Shown: one piece after another, positions 6,095 to 14,691 of the stretch
Layout: each line of letters opens with the position of its first letter
How positions within the stretch are numbered: position 1 is the first letter of the stretch
Source of the DNA: Calditrichota bacterium
Lineage (GTDB): Bacteria; CLD3
Reading direction: 5' to 3'
Assembly (NCBI GenBank): GCA_008501735.1
Contig: QQUF01000001.1
Location: 1-21,534 of the forward strand
Length of the DNA: 21,534 nucleotides
Notes under the pieces: model-generated
What the model was told of the DNA's origin: nothing
Seen by the model: the letters and a program-made list of their open reading frames with translations, nothing else
Database searches by the model: none
Position numbers and translations under genes: made by a program

Positions 6095-9000
6095 ATGACC
6101 CAAAAGCTACTTTTCTTAACCTCCATCTTAACTCTAATTTTTACTGATGTTTGGGCTCAGATTGGCTTTAGAGAATTTCAAATCGGAAACGGAGCTGCTC
6201 AAATCGATACAACGACTTTTGATTCTCGTGCTTCTGGTTGGGGAGATTTTGACGGAGACGGTTGGTTAGACCTTTACGTTGCGAACTTTGGAAACCCAAA
6301 TGAAGTTTATTTAAATGATGCAAATCCTGACCCTTTGACTGGTGCAATTACTTTCACAAATAATTCTACGGCTTCACAAGCAGATCTTAATGGAAACTCT
6401 GTTGCTGTTGCCATTGCTGACTACGACAACGACGGATTTGACGACATCTTTGTCGTAACTCAAAACGAAAGTCACAAACTTTACAGAAGTCTTGGCAACG
6501 GAACTTTTCTTGATGTTTCGGGAACTGCACTTTCTTTGAATGAAAATGCAACTTCTGCTGCTTGGGGAGATTTTAACAACGACGGTTTTGTCGATTTGGT
6601 TGTCGGAACTTTGAATGGACCTGTTCACGTTTTCCAAAATCTTGCAGGAACAGGTTTCTCTGATGTTGCAGTTGCAGTTGGAATCACAGGAAATAAAGGC
6701 GTTCAAAGTGTTACTATTACGGATTTAAACCAAGACAATCGTCTTGATATTTACCTTGTCAAAGGAAGTCCAAACGACGCAACAAACGAAATTTTCATCA
6801 ATACTTCTGACCCAATTACAGGAGGATTTTCATTTCAACAACAAAATGCTTTCTACGGGGCAATTGGAAGTAGTGCAACAAATCTTGGTGCAGAGTTTAG
6901 TGACCTTGACAACGACGGAGATTACGATCTTTACCTCGCAACCGATGGACAAAATGAATTTTTGAGAAACTTATCAACCTCTTTCGTGAATGAAACAGGA
7001 GTTACCGGAATTGGATTTTCTGGTAAAACTGTTGGAGTCTCTTTGGTTGACATTGACCAAAATGGTTTTGATGACGTTTTCATTTTAAATGAAGGTGCAA
7101 ACCCTTACATTTGGTTTTATGACGGAACTTCTTTTACAAATAAATTTAGTGACCTTCTTGGTTCTTTTGGTTACTCTTCACCAACAGGCGAAACAAGTCT
7201 TGCACACGCAGATTATGACAATGACGGAGATGTTGACTTTTTTATTACAGTTAATGGCTCAGAGAATATGCTCATTAGAAATGAGTGTCTTTCTAACCAA
7301 AAACCTTCAAAAGGTAACGACCAAGTAAACATTATTTTTTGTGGTTTAGAAAATTGGCTTGGAGTGAATTTACAAGGAACTCAAAGTAACTTTCGCGGAA
7401 TCGGAGCAAGAGTTGTTTTTAAAACACAAGCTGGAGATTGGGTAAGAGAAGTTACAGGAGGAGGGAATCCAGGTTCACAATCAAGCCATAGAATCGAAAT
7501 AGGATTTGGCTCGAATGTTCCTGATGTTGACACAATTAAAGTTTTTTGGCCAAGTGGGATTGTTCAAAGTGTTTCTAACACTCCAACAAACCAAATTATT
7601 ACAATTGTTGAAGATGACTGCCCAAACAGATTTGTTGACGTAACTGAAGAAGTCGGACTCGGAATTCCAAGTGATGGAACAGGTTTCGGAGCTGCTTGGG
7701 GAGATTACGACAATGACGGAGATTTAGATATTGCAAATATCAAAAACGGTGATTTTTTCCTTTACTCAAATGATGGTGATGGAACTTTTACAACAATTCC
7801 TTCAAGTGTAACTGGAATTATTCCTGTTGGTGGAACAACTCGTAAAGCATCAGTCTTTTGTGATTTTAATAACGATGGTTTGCTTGATGTCTTACTTGGA
7901 AAAAATATCTTTATTCATCAAGGAATGACTTCAAGTCCAATTTATCAAATGATTCCTTTTAACAGTTACATTGACCCTCTTGGAAATCCTGGAGGTTTTG
8001 ACGGACCAACTGTTGCGGTTTCTGTTTTAGATTACGACAAAGACACTTTTCTTGATTTCTACGTTGCTGGAGCGAGTTTGAGCGACGACAATCTTTTTCA
8101 TAATTCTGGTCCAATGGCACCTGATAGTAGCTTAATGTTTTACGACAGAGCTGTAAGTCTTAATTTGGTTCAGAATAATCAACTTGACTGGTTTACTCAT
8201 TCTGTAACTTGTGTTGACTTTGACGGAGATGGTTGGGTTGACATTTATGCTGGACACGATAATCACGGCGGACAAAGAAATATGATGTTCAAAAATAATG
8301 GTTTGAATGCAGTCGGGCAAAGTAATCCATTTTCAGAAGTTGCAGTTCAGCTTGGAATTAATCACAACAATACTTGGAGTTCAGCTTTTGGAGATTACGA
8401 CAATGACGGATTAGTAGATATTTTTATTTCTTCGACAAACTTTTTTAGCTTTTCAATTTACAATACACTTTACAAACATCAAGTTTTCGCAGGAGACCAT
8501 TTTTTCACTGATGTGGCAACAACAGCTGGAGTTTCAGGACCAATTCCAACAAAGACTTGGGAAAGTGGTTGGGCAGATTATGACAATGACGGTTGGTTAG
8601 ATATTTTTGTTGGACAAACTGATAACCCTTCTCACCTTTACCACAATGAACAAAATGGGACTTTCACAGATGTTGCACAACTCCTAAGTATTCCTTCATA
8701 CATTAATCAAGTTACTGATGTTTCTTGGGCAGATTACGATAATGATGGTTTACTTGACGTTTATGTTTCGACTCAACTCGGAGCAAACAGACTTCTAAGA
8801 AACCAAATTTGTAACAACAATAATTACATAAAACTTAACTTAATTGGTTCAGCAAGTAATCGTTCTGCGATTGGCTCAAGAGTCAAACTTTATGTAAATG
8901 GAATGATTCAGTATCGTGAAGTTATTGGTGGAATGGGACGTTCAATGGAAAGTCTTGAAGTTGAGTTTGGACTTGGGCAAAGTGTAACAATTGACAGCCT

Positions 9001-9715
9001 TGTCGTTCTTTGGCCAAGCGGAACTTATGAACTTTTTTATGACGGACAGGTTGCGATTAACGGAACAACAACTTTAGTAGAAACTGGCTGCGTTCCTTCA
9101 ATAGAAGTTTCACCACAAGAAATTGAATTCTTAAATGGAGTTCCTGGTGATTCTGATTCAACTCAAATGATTATCAAAAATGACGGACCTTGTTACGTTT
9201 CGATTCACGACATTTATGTAGAGAATTCAGTCATAAATAATGTTACGACATTTTCAAATAAAACATTTGTAATGGAGCCATTCTCAAGTGATACTTTGAT
9301 GGTTTACTACACTCACATTTACAACAACGTAAACACAAAAATCAAAGTAATTTACAATGGAATCATTCCTGTAGAAATTCCATTTGAAGCTAATTTCAAC
9401 CCTGTAAGTGTTAGCGAAAATGGTTCTGTTATTCCTGAGAAGTACGAACTTCGTCAAAATTTCCCGAACCCATTTAATCCAACAACAACAATTGCCTTTG
9501 ATTTACCAAAATCAGGTTTTACGAAATTGAGTGTTTTTAACATTCAAGGACAACTTGTGAAAGAATTGATTAATTCGAGTTTAGAGGCAGATTACCACAA
9601 GGTTACTTGGGACGGCACAGATTCAGCAGGAAGAAAGGTAAGTTCAGGAATTTACCTTTACAAATTGCAATCAAATGAATTTGTTCAAACGAATAAAATG
9701 ATAATGTTGAAATAA
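6095..9715 (+). CDS. Exported double VCBS/FG-GAP-ASPIC protein with T9SS sorting domain
   Basis: This is a 1206-residue secreted protein. A signal peptide (residues 1-21, cut after VWA) is followed by two similar units. Unit 1 has seven calcium-loop repeats of the D-x-D-x-D-G type (first at 51-59, then 109, 159, 210, 270, 319 and 373) and an ASPIC/UnbV domain at about 420-506 (GIGARV, REVTGGG, VFWPSG). Unit 2 again has seven such repeats from 537 onward and an ASPIC/UnbV domain at about 909-1002 (AIGSRVKL, REVIGGMG, VLWPSG). Seven repeats match one seven-bladed beta-propeller per unit. A beta-sandwich-like stretch follows, and then a type A T9SS domain at about 1110-1206 (NFPNPFNPTTTI, SGIYLYKL, KMIMLK). 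The family (CRTAC1-like) is surface-exposed or secreted, and its ligands are mostly unknown. AGGAGA precedes the ATG. It is a single-gene unit. Confidence 0.92.
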   Translation: MTQKLLFLTSILTLIFTDVWAQIGFREFQIGNGAAQIDTTTFDSRASGWGDFDGDGWLDLYVANFGNPNEVYLNDANPDPLTGAITFTNNSTASQADLNGNSVAVAIADYDNDGFDDIFVVTQNESHKLYRSLGNGTFLDVSGTALSLNENATSAAWGDFNNDGFVDLVVGTLNGPVHVFQNLAGTGFSDVAVAVGITGNKGVQSVTITDLNQDNRLDIYLVKGSPNDATNEIFINTSDPITGGFSFQQQNAFYGAIGSSATNLGAEFSDLDNDGDYDLYLATDGQNEFLRNLSTSFVNETGVTGIGFSGKTVGVSLVDIDQNGFDDVFILNEGANPYIWFYDGTSFTNKFSDLLGSFGYSSPTGETSLAHADYDNDGDVDFFITVNGSENMLIRNECLSNQKPSKGNDQVNIIFCGLENWLGVNLQGTQSNFRGIGARVVFKTQAGDWVREVTGGGNPGSQSSHRIEIGFGSNVPDVDTIKVFWPSGIVQSVSNTPTNQIITIVEDDCPNRFVDVTEEVGLGIPSDGTGFGAAWGDYDNDGDLDIANIKNGDFFLYSNDGDGTFTTIPSSVTGIIPVGGTTRKASVFCDFNNDGLLDVLLGKNIFIHQGMTSSPIYQMIPFNSYIDPLGNPGGFDGPTVAVSVLDYDKDTFLDFYVAGASLSDDNLFHNSGPMAPDSSLMFYDRAVSLNLVQNNQLDWFTHSVTCVDFDGDGWVDIYAGHDNHGGQRNMMFKNNGLNAVGQSNPFSEVAVQLGINHNNTWSSAFGDYDNDGLVDIFISSTNFFSFSIYNTLYKHQVFAGDHFFTDVATTAGVSGPIPTKTWESGWADYDNDGWLDIFVGQTDNPSHLYHNEQNGTFTDVAQLLSIPSYINQVTDVSWADYDNDGLLDVYVSTQLGANRLLRNQICNNNNYIKLNLIGSASNRSAIGSRVKLYVNGMIQYREVIGGMGRSMESLEVEFGLGQSVTIDSLVVLWPSGTYELFYDGQVAINGTTTLVETGCVPSIEVSPQEIEFLNGVPGDSDSTQMIIKNDGPCYVSIHDIYVENSVINNVTTFSNKTFVMEPFSSDTLMVYYTHIYNNVNTKIKVIYNGIIPVEIPFEANFNPVSVSENGSVIPEKYELRQNFPNPFNPTTTIAFDLPKSGFTKLSVFNIQGQLVKELINSSLEADYHKVTWDGTDSAGRKVSSGIYLYKLQSNEFVQTNKMIMLK

Positions 9716-9737
9716 AATTTAGTTATTCAGAAAAAAA

Positions 9738-9771
9738 AGACCTGACAGGTTTTCTAAAACCTGTCAGGTCT
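9738..9771 (-). terminator. Perfect AGACCTG palindrome acting as terminator
   Basis: Two 16-base arms (9738-9753 and 9756-9771) are exact reverse complements with a 2-base spacer. Read on the minus strand the hairpin is followed by eight T residues, a good intrinsic terminator for the aminotransferase gene ending at 9786. On the plus strand no T-run follows, although the hairpin sits 22 bases after the VCBS/ASPIC gene. It is the same element as at 1575-1607. Confidence 0.8.
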
Positions 9772-9785
9772 AAATAAAATATTTC

Positions 9786-10907
9786 CTAAAGCAATTTCAA
9801 CAACTTCTGAATTTCGTCTTCTGTGTTGTAAAAGTGTGGTGAAACTCTTATGAAATTTTCACGCATTACAATTGTCGTTCCTGCTTTTTTGCATCTTTCT
9901 AAAATCTCTTCGCCATTTTTTGCTTGGAAACTTGTAATTCCTGAAGTCTCTGAAATTGTTTCGTAAGGAGACTTTATTGCGTAGCCTTTTGCTTCAATTC
10001 CTTCACGTAGCATTTTGGCGAAAAATTGAAGCCTTTCCCAAATGTTTTCAATTCTAAACTCATTCAAAATTGAAATTGATTCTAAAGCCGCCCAAACTCC
10101 CATAAAATTGTAAGTTCCAAATTCAAAACGCCTTGCTGAATCGAAAAGATTTTCTTCGTCGTAGTTGAAAAAATCCCAAAAATGTTTTACTGAAAGCCAA
10201 CCAGTTAGCGGAGAGTGAATTTTGTCTTGGAGTTCTTTGGTCAAGTAAACGAAAGCTGTTCCTTGCAAAGCCATTAACCACTTGTGACAAGCACAGCTTA
10301 AAAAATCAATTTTACACTTTTGAACGTCAATTGGAACTGCTCCGATTCCTTGAATGCCGTCAACTGAAAAAATCACTCCTTTTGAACGGCAAAGTTCACC
10401 GATTTTCTCAAGGTCAGGTCGGAAACCGTAACGAAAATTTACAAAACTAATACTTAAAATTTTGGTTCTAGGACTAATTGCTTTTTCCAAATCCTCAACT
10501 GTAATTCTTCCGTCTTTGCTTTTGACAAAATCAATTTCAACACCTTGTTTCTTAAGTTGCAAAAATGGGTAAACGTTTGCAGGAAATTCAATGTCGTTTA
10601 GTAAAATCCTGTCGCCTTTTTTCCATTCGAGTCCTGAAGCCAAAAGAATGAAACCTTCCGAAGTGTTATGAGTAAGTGCAATTCGGTCTTCGGGTGAATT
10701 TATTAGTTTACCAACTTGAGTTCTGAACTGCTCCAATTTTGAAAGGTTTTCAGCAAAGTTGTCGATTGAGCCTGTTTGACGAATTTGTGTAAATTCGTCA
10801 ATTTTTGCTTGAACTCTCGTTGAAATTGGAGAAATTGAAGCGTGATTTAGCCAAGTATGTTTTTCTAAATGCGGAAAAATTTTACGGTATTCACTTACGT
10901 CTTTCAT
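9786..10907 (-). CDS. Class V aminotransferase / cysteine desulfurase-like PLP enzyme
   Basis: This 373-residue PLP enzyme of aminotransferase class V has the expected landmarks in order: N-terminal WLNHASISP, THNTSEGF at about 79-86 (phosphate cup), SVDGIQG with Asp183 for the pyridine nitrogen, and SCACHKW with the Schiff-base Lys209. The late E-F-GTYNF segment is the family's phosphate-binding region. Class V includes cysteine desulfurases, selenocysteine lyases, kynureninase-like and isopenicillin-N-epimerase-like enzymes. No distinctive active-site cysteine loop of SufS/IscS is apparent near the end, so the substrate cannot be named. The start codon overlaps the stop of the phosphatase gene by 4 bases (ATGA), indicating translational coupling. 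A T-rich hairpin terminator follows. Confidence 0.82.
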   Translation of the reverse strand: MKDVSEYRKIFPHLEKHTWLNHASISPISTRVQAKIDEFTQIRQTGSIDNFAENLSKLEQFRTQVGKLINSPEDRIALTHNTSEGFILLASGLEWKKGDRILLNDIEFPANVYPFLQLKKQGVEIDFVKSKDGRITVEDLEKAISPRTKILSISFVNFRYGFRPDLEKIGELCRSKGVIFSVDGIQGIGAVPIDVQKCKIDFLSCACHKWLMALQGTAFVYLTKELQDKIHSPLTGWLSVKHFWDFFNYDEENLFDSARRFEFGTYNFMGVWAALESISILNEFRIENIWERLQFFAKMLREGIEAKGYAIKSPYETISETSGITSFQAKNGEEILERCKKAGTTIVMRENFIRVSPHFYNTEDEIQKLLKLL

Positions 10908-11992
10908 TGAATTTCCAAAATTAAAAGTGTCGCGTCATCATCAATTTCTTCTGCAGAAGACTTCTCAAACCACTTTTGCAGAATGTAATCTTTAAGTTCA
11001 GTACAATTAAGATGCGAATTTTCAACGCACATTTTCAACAAGATCTCTTCGTCAGAAGATTCGGGAGCAAGAAAAAAATCTGTGAAAAGAATAATTTTAT
11101 CACCTGAACTTACTTTGACTTCTTCAACGTTTTGTTGGTTAAGAATCGGGTTAAAAATATTTCCTTTAAAAGTTCCAATTAGAGGAAGTGAGGCTTTCAG
11201 TCGGACAAAACTTTTATCTTTTCTAACCAAAAGTTGATTTGGGTGACCTGCATTTAAGTAACGTAAAATCATTTCTTCAGGGGAAAAAGAAGCGACAAAA
11301 ATTGTAGAAAAATCATCTGAATCACTAATTTTCAATAAAAACTCATTTGCATTTTTTATTACTTCTTTAAGGTATCTAAAGTCTTGCGAAGTGCGGATAA
11401 AAGTTATGAACTTTGCCATTAGGTAAGAAGCCGTTAAATCGTGTCCTGACATATCTGCAATCGTAATTCCACAAATCTCATTTTGTGGAACGACAGTAAA
11501 CATATCGCCACTTGAATAGCTTAATGCTTTGTAAAAATAGTCGAATTTTAGTTTCGGAAAGTTTAAGTCTTTGTGTGGCAAAAAATTATGTTGAATTTCT
11601 TCTATTTTCTGGTAAGTCTCTCTCAAATTTTTAATAGCATTTACTCGTTCAGTAACATTGGTAATTGTAGCAATTTGTAAATTTTTGTGATTTTGGACTC
11701 TGACCTCACCCCAAAAACTTGCTTTGTTGAATTTGAGTTCAATTACGTAAGTATCGTATGGGTTTTCACTTCTTTTACCGACAATTTTGTAATACTCTTT
11801 GAGCTTCGAGTAGTCGATTAATTCAATTGATTTTGTATAAAGGATTTCGTCAGAAGTTGTGAAAAACATTGAGCAGAATTTTTGGTTCACCCAAAGAATT
11901 TCATCTGTTTTTCGTTCAACAATTAAAGTTGCTATGGGCGAATGTTCAAAAATTGAAGCAAAACTATCTTGAAGTGTTTTACTACTTTCCAA
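10904..11992 (-). CDS. PAS domain-SpoIIE type serine phosphatase (PP2C-like)
   Basis: From the TTG at 11992 this is 362 residues. A PAS domain fills residues about 5-110 (FEHSPIATLIVE, ILWVNQKF, ITNVTERV). A helical linker leads to IQHNFLP and then the SpoIIE/RsbU PP2C-like phosphatase at about 140-362: SGD (161-163, usually GGD), ADMSGHD with Asp180, NAGHPNQLLV, and DDDATLLI at the end. Metal-binding aspartates are in place. Such enzymes usually dephosphorylate anti-sigma-factor antagonists in partner-switching pathways, with the PAS domain as sensor; no partner lies nearby. The start is uncertain. The frame is open to a TTG at 12121, and an ATG at 12100 has AGAGG 5 bases before it, but both overlap the upstream gene by more than 110 bases. 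The TTG at 11992 has GAGGA 7 bases before it, overlaps by only 11 bases and lies just before the PAS domain. Confidence 0.85.
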   Translation of the reverse strand: MESSKTLQDSFASIFEHSPIATLIVERKTDEILWVNQKFCSMFFTTSDEILYTKSIELIDYSKLKEYYKIVGKRSENPYDTYVIELKFNKASFWGEVRVQNHKNLQIATITNVTERVNAIKNLRETYQKIEEIQHNFLPHKDLNFPKLKFDYFYKALSYSSGDMFTVVPQNEICGITIADMSGHDLTASYLMAKFITFIRTSQDFRYLKEVIKNANEFLLKISDSDDFSTIFVASFSPEEMILRYLNAGHPNQLLVRKDKSFVRLKASLPLIGTFKGNIFNPILNQQNVEEVKVSSGDKIILFTDFFLAPESSDEEILLKMCVENSHLNCTELKDYILQKWFEKSSAEEIDDDATLLILEIQ

Positions 11993-12575
11993 AGCTAAAT
12001 CCTCGACTACTGCTACTTTTGCTTGAGCCGAAGCTTCTTGACCTTGCAGAAGGTCTATTATTTCGGTAATAAAAATCGTCGTAACGTCTGTAGCCTCCAT
12101 AAAAACCTCTTTGGTTGTCAAGCATTCGCGAAATCATCCACCAAGTAACTAAGTCTCCAGCTCCGATGTGAAAAAAACTTCTGTTGTTGTATCTGTCACT
12201 TGCGATAACTCTTTCACGCTGTTTATCAACTTCGATTTTGAATTGGAGTTTGTCATTTCCTGTGAATCTGTCGTTGTCGTCGTAGTCGTTAAACCCTACA
12301 ACTTCGCCTTGTCCGTTCAATTTTGTTTTGAAGTTCGCAGTTTCAGAAATTAGGCCTTGAGCAATAAGCAAATTTGCAAATTCCTGTAAGTCAGAGTTTT
12401 CTTTTTTTGAAAAGTCTTTGTAAACTGCGAGGATTTTATCCAAGTCAACATCTCCTCTGCCAATTGCCGAAGCACTGTCGGAGTAAGAATCTTCGTCAGA
12501 ACACATCGAAAGCATAAAAGAGAAAACAAAGTTTAAAGCAATGAAAATTATAACAAGATTTATTAAGTTTCGCAT
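11982..12575 (-). CDS. Small exported or membrane-anchored protein of unknown function
   Basis: I do not recognise this 197-residue protein. It opens with a hydrophobic segment (residues about 4-24) followed by Cys25 in LSMCSDED. This is lipoprotein-like, although Met before the Cys is not a normal lipobox residue. The mature part is acidic and contains a stretch LQFKIEVDKQRERVIASD. It ends in a Tyr/Arg-rich stretch (GGYRRYDDFYYRNNR) and a Ser/Arg/Gly tail (SFGSSKSSSSRGFSFGK), a tail style often seen in small envelope proteins. The tail supports this frame as the true one where it runs over the possible 5' extension of the phosphatase gene. It is probably the first gene of a three-gene operon with the phosphatase and the aminotransferase. 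Confidence 0.65.
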   Translation of the reverse strand: MRNLINLVIIFIALNFVFSFMLSMCSDEDSYSDSASAIGRGDVDLDKILAVYKDFSKKENSDLQEFANLLIAQGLISETANFKTKLNGQGEVVGFNDYDDNDRFTGNDKLQFKIEVDKQRERVIASDRYNNRSFFHIGAGDLVTWWMISRMLDNQRGFYGGYRRYDDFYYRNNRPSARSRSFGSSKSSSSRGFSFGK

Positions 12576-12835
12576 TTTATAAATAACCGTTTTATTTTTT
12601 GTATAAATAATTAATTCATTAGATATGAAAGAATTAATTTCAATTTACTTTTAACGAATAAAAGTCTTTTAAGTTAACAAATCACTTAATTTTTTAAATA
12701 AATCAAATTGGGCTTTCAAATAACTCCTTATTCAATACAATTTTGTTGAGCAATTACTCATATAATTTCTAACTAAATCATTTTATATCAACTAATGCAT
12801 ATTAAATTTATTGCAACCATCAAACTCTTCTACAT
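12576..12835. other. AT-rich intergenic region (260 bp), no gene seen
   Basis: This is one of the most AT-rich parts of the window. It lies upstream of the three-gene operon that starts at 12575 and downstream of the hutU terminator. It should hold the promoter of that operon, but I cannot place one reliably. No open frame longer than about ten codons was seen. Confidence 0.5.
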
Positions 12836-12869
12836 AAAAAGCCCCGACAAAATAAATTTTATCAGGGCT
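12836..12869 (-). terminator. Intrinsic terminator after hutU
   Basis: On the minus strand the sequence AGCCCTGATAAAA pairs with TTTTGTCGGGGCT around a short loop. All positions are paired if two G-U pairs are allowed, and five T residues follow. It lies 33 bases beyond the hutU stop codon. Confidence 0.85.
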
Positions 12870-12901
12870 ATTAGGAGCTAACCAATTAAGGAAAGCAAAA
12901 T

Positions 12902-14551
12902 TTATTTCATCATCGGTATTTTAACACCTGTTCTTTTTGCACAATCAATCGCTTCGTCGTAACCTGCGTCAACGTGACGAAGAACTCCCATTCCAGGATC
13001 ATTCGTCAAAACTGTTTGTAATCTTCTGTCCATTTCTTCCGAGCCATCAGCAACAATTACAACTCCAGAATGAATTGACATTCCCATTCCAACTCCGCCT
13101 CCGTGATGCAAAGAAGTCCAAGAAGAACCTCCAGCAGTACTTGCCAAAGCATTCAAAAGTGGCCAATCTGCAATCGCATCAGAACCGTCTTTCATCGCTT
13201 CAGTTTCACGATTTGGAGAAGCAACAGAGCCACAATCCAAATGGTCTCGACCAATTACGATTGGAGCGGAAACTTTACCTTCTCTAACGTACTTGTTAAT
13301 TGCTAAGCCAAATTTTGCTCTCGCTCCGTAACCAAGCCAACAAATTCTGCAAGGAAGTCCTTGAAAAGCTATTTTTTCAGAAGCCATTTTAATCCAGTTT
13401 GCAAGAAGTTTGTCTTCTGGGAAAAGCTCAAGAACTAACTCGTCAAGAACTGCAATGTCTTTTGGGTCGCCCGAAAGTGCTGCCCAACGGAAAGGTCCTT
13501 TTCCTTCACAAAAAAGTGGTCGAATGTAAGCAGGAACAAATCCCGGATATTCAAAGGCATCTTTGTAACCAGCTTTTTCAGCTTGTCCACGAAGGTTGTT
13601 TCCGTAGTCAACAGCGAAAGAGCCCATTCTTTGAAGTTCAACAATTGCTTTACAATGCTCAACCATTGATTTGTAAGAAAGTTCGATGTATTTTTCAGGG
13701 TTTGTTTCGCGGAGTTCAAGTGCTTCCTCGAAACTCATTCCGTTTGGAAAGTAACCGACTAATTCGTCGTGAGCAGAAGTTTGGTCTGTAACAATGTCAG
13801 GCACAATTCCTCTTTTTACAAATTCAGGAACAATATCAGCAGCGTTTCCGAGAAGTCCAATTGAAAGCGGTTTTTTTGCAGCTTTTGCTTCGTTAGCTAA
13901 TTTTAGTGCTTCGTCAAGAGACTTAACTTTTACATCAAGATATTTTGTTTCCATTCGCTTGTCAATTCGGCTTTCATCAATTTCGATTGCGATACAAATA
14001 CCTTTTGCCATTGTAACTGAAAGTGGTTGAGCTCCTCCCATTCCGCCAAGTCCAGCAGTAAGAACGATTCTTCCACTCAAATCACTTCCGAAGTGCTTGT
14101 TTCCCATTGCCATAAAAGTTTCGTAAGTACCTTGCAAAATTCCTTGAGTTCCAATGTAAATCCAAGAACCTGCTGTCATTTGCCCGTACATAATCAGACC
14201 TTTTTTGTCAAGTTCGCGAAAATGTTCCCAAGTTGCCCAATTTCCAACAAGATTAGAATTTGCAATTAAAACTCTTGGGCTGTAAGTGTTTGTTTTCAAA
14301 ATTCCGACAGGTTTTCCAGACTGAATCAAAAGCGTTTCGTCGTTCTCAAGTTCTTTAAGACTTTTAATGATTGCGTCATAACATTCCCAATTTCGTGCAG
14401 CTTTTCCGAGTCCACCGTAAACAATCAGTTCTTCAGGGTGTTCTGCAACTTCTGGGTCAAGATTATTCATTAACATTCGCATTGCGGCTTCTTGGTGCCA
14501 ACCTTTGCAAGTGATTTCTGTACCTGTTGGTGCTTTTATATTTTTGTGCAT
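12902..14551 (-). CDS. hutU: Urocanate hydratase
   Basis: Urocanase converts urocanate to imidazolonepropionate, the second step of histidine degradation, using NAD+ as an electrophilic cofactor. At 549 residues it has the family's usual length and is full-length. Hallmarks include [17 protein letters not shown] (122-138), the glycine-rich NAD site [12 protein letters not shown] (166-177), [12 protein letters not shown] with Cys404 (the counterpart of the active-site region cysteine of the Pseudomonas enzyme), [21 protein letters not shown] (433-453) and [17 protein letters not shown] (474-490). AGGA precedes the ATG. The other hut genes (hutH, hutI, hutG/F) are not adjacent, and a terminator follows, so it seems to be transcribed alone. 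This is one of the surest calls in the window. Confidence 0.97.
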   Translation of the reverse strand: MHKNIKAPTGTEITCKGWHQEAAMRMLMNNLDPEVAEHPEELIVYGGLGKAARNWECYDAIIKSLKELENDETLLIQSGKPVGILKTNTYSPRVLIANSNLVGNWATWEHFRELDKKGLIMYGQMTAGSWIYIGTQGILQGTYETFMAMGNKHFGSDLSGRIVLTAGLGGMGGAQPLSVTMAKGICIAIEIDESRIDKRMETKYLDVKVKSLDEALKLANEAKAAKKPLSIGLLGNAADIVPEFVKRGIVPDIVTDQTSAHDELVGYFPNGMSFEEALELRETNPEKYIELSYKSMVEHCKAIVELQRMGSFAVDYGNNLRGQAEKAGYKDAFEYPGFVPAYIRPLFCEGKGPFRWAALSGDPKDIAVLDELVLELFPEDKLLANWIKMASEKIAFQGLPCRICWLGYGARAKFGLAINKYVREGKVSAPIVIGRDHLDCGSVASPNRETEAMKDGSDAIADWPLLNALASTAGGSSWTSLHHGGGVGMGMSIHSGVVIVADGSEEMDRRLQTVLTNDPGMGVLRHVDAGYDEAIDCAKRTGVKIPMMK

Positions 14552-14691
14552 TTTTATTCCTGATTTGTTAAAATTTCAATCTTTAAAAGTTACAACTCAA
14601 GATGTTTTTATCCAATTATTTTTCTTGAAATTTGGTTGTCAGTTTTAGTTAATTTTTTGTGGTAAAAAAGATATACCGCCGTGCGTTTTTA

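Noticed and set aside
6374-6706. Open frame on the minus strand inside the VCBS/ASPIC gene
   Set aside because: It is antisense to the repetitive calcium-motif codons, has no own motifs and no ribosome site; a shadow frame.
10904-12575. Unknown protein, PAS-SpoIIE phosphatase and aminotransferase as a new signalling or defence system
   Set aside because: Coupled translation shows an operon, but the phosphatase and aminotransferase are common families, and no effector or mobile-element context is visible.
13399-13791. Open frame on the plus strand inside hutU
   Set aside because: It lies entirely opposite a highly conserved enzyme gene and has an implausible Gln/Leu-rich composition.
14552-14691. 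Possible RNA gene or riboswitch upstream of hutU
   Set aside because: The 140-bp gap is AT-rich with no stable stem or recognisable aptamer core.
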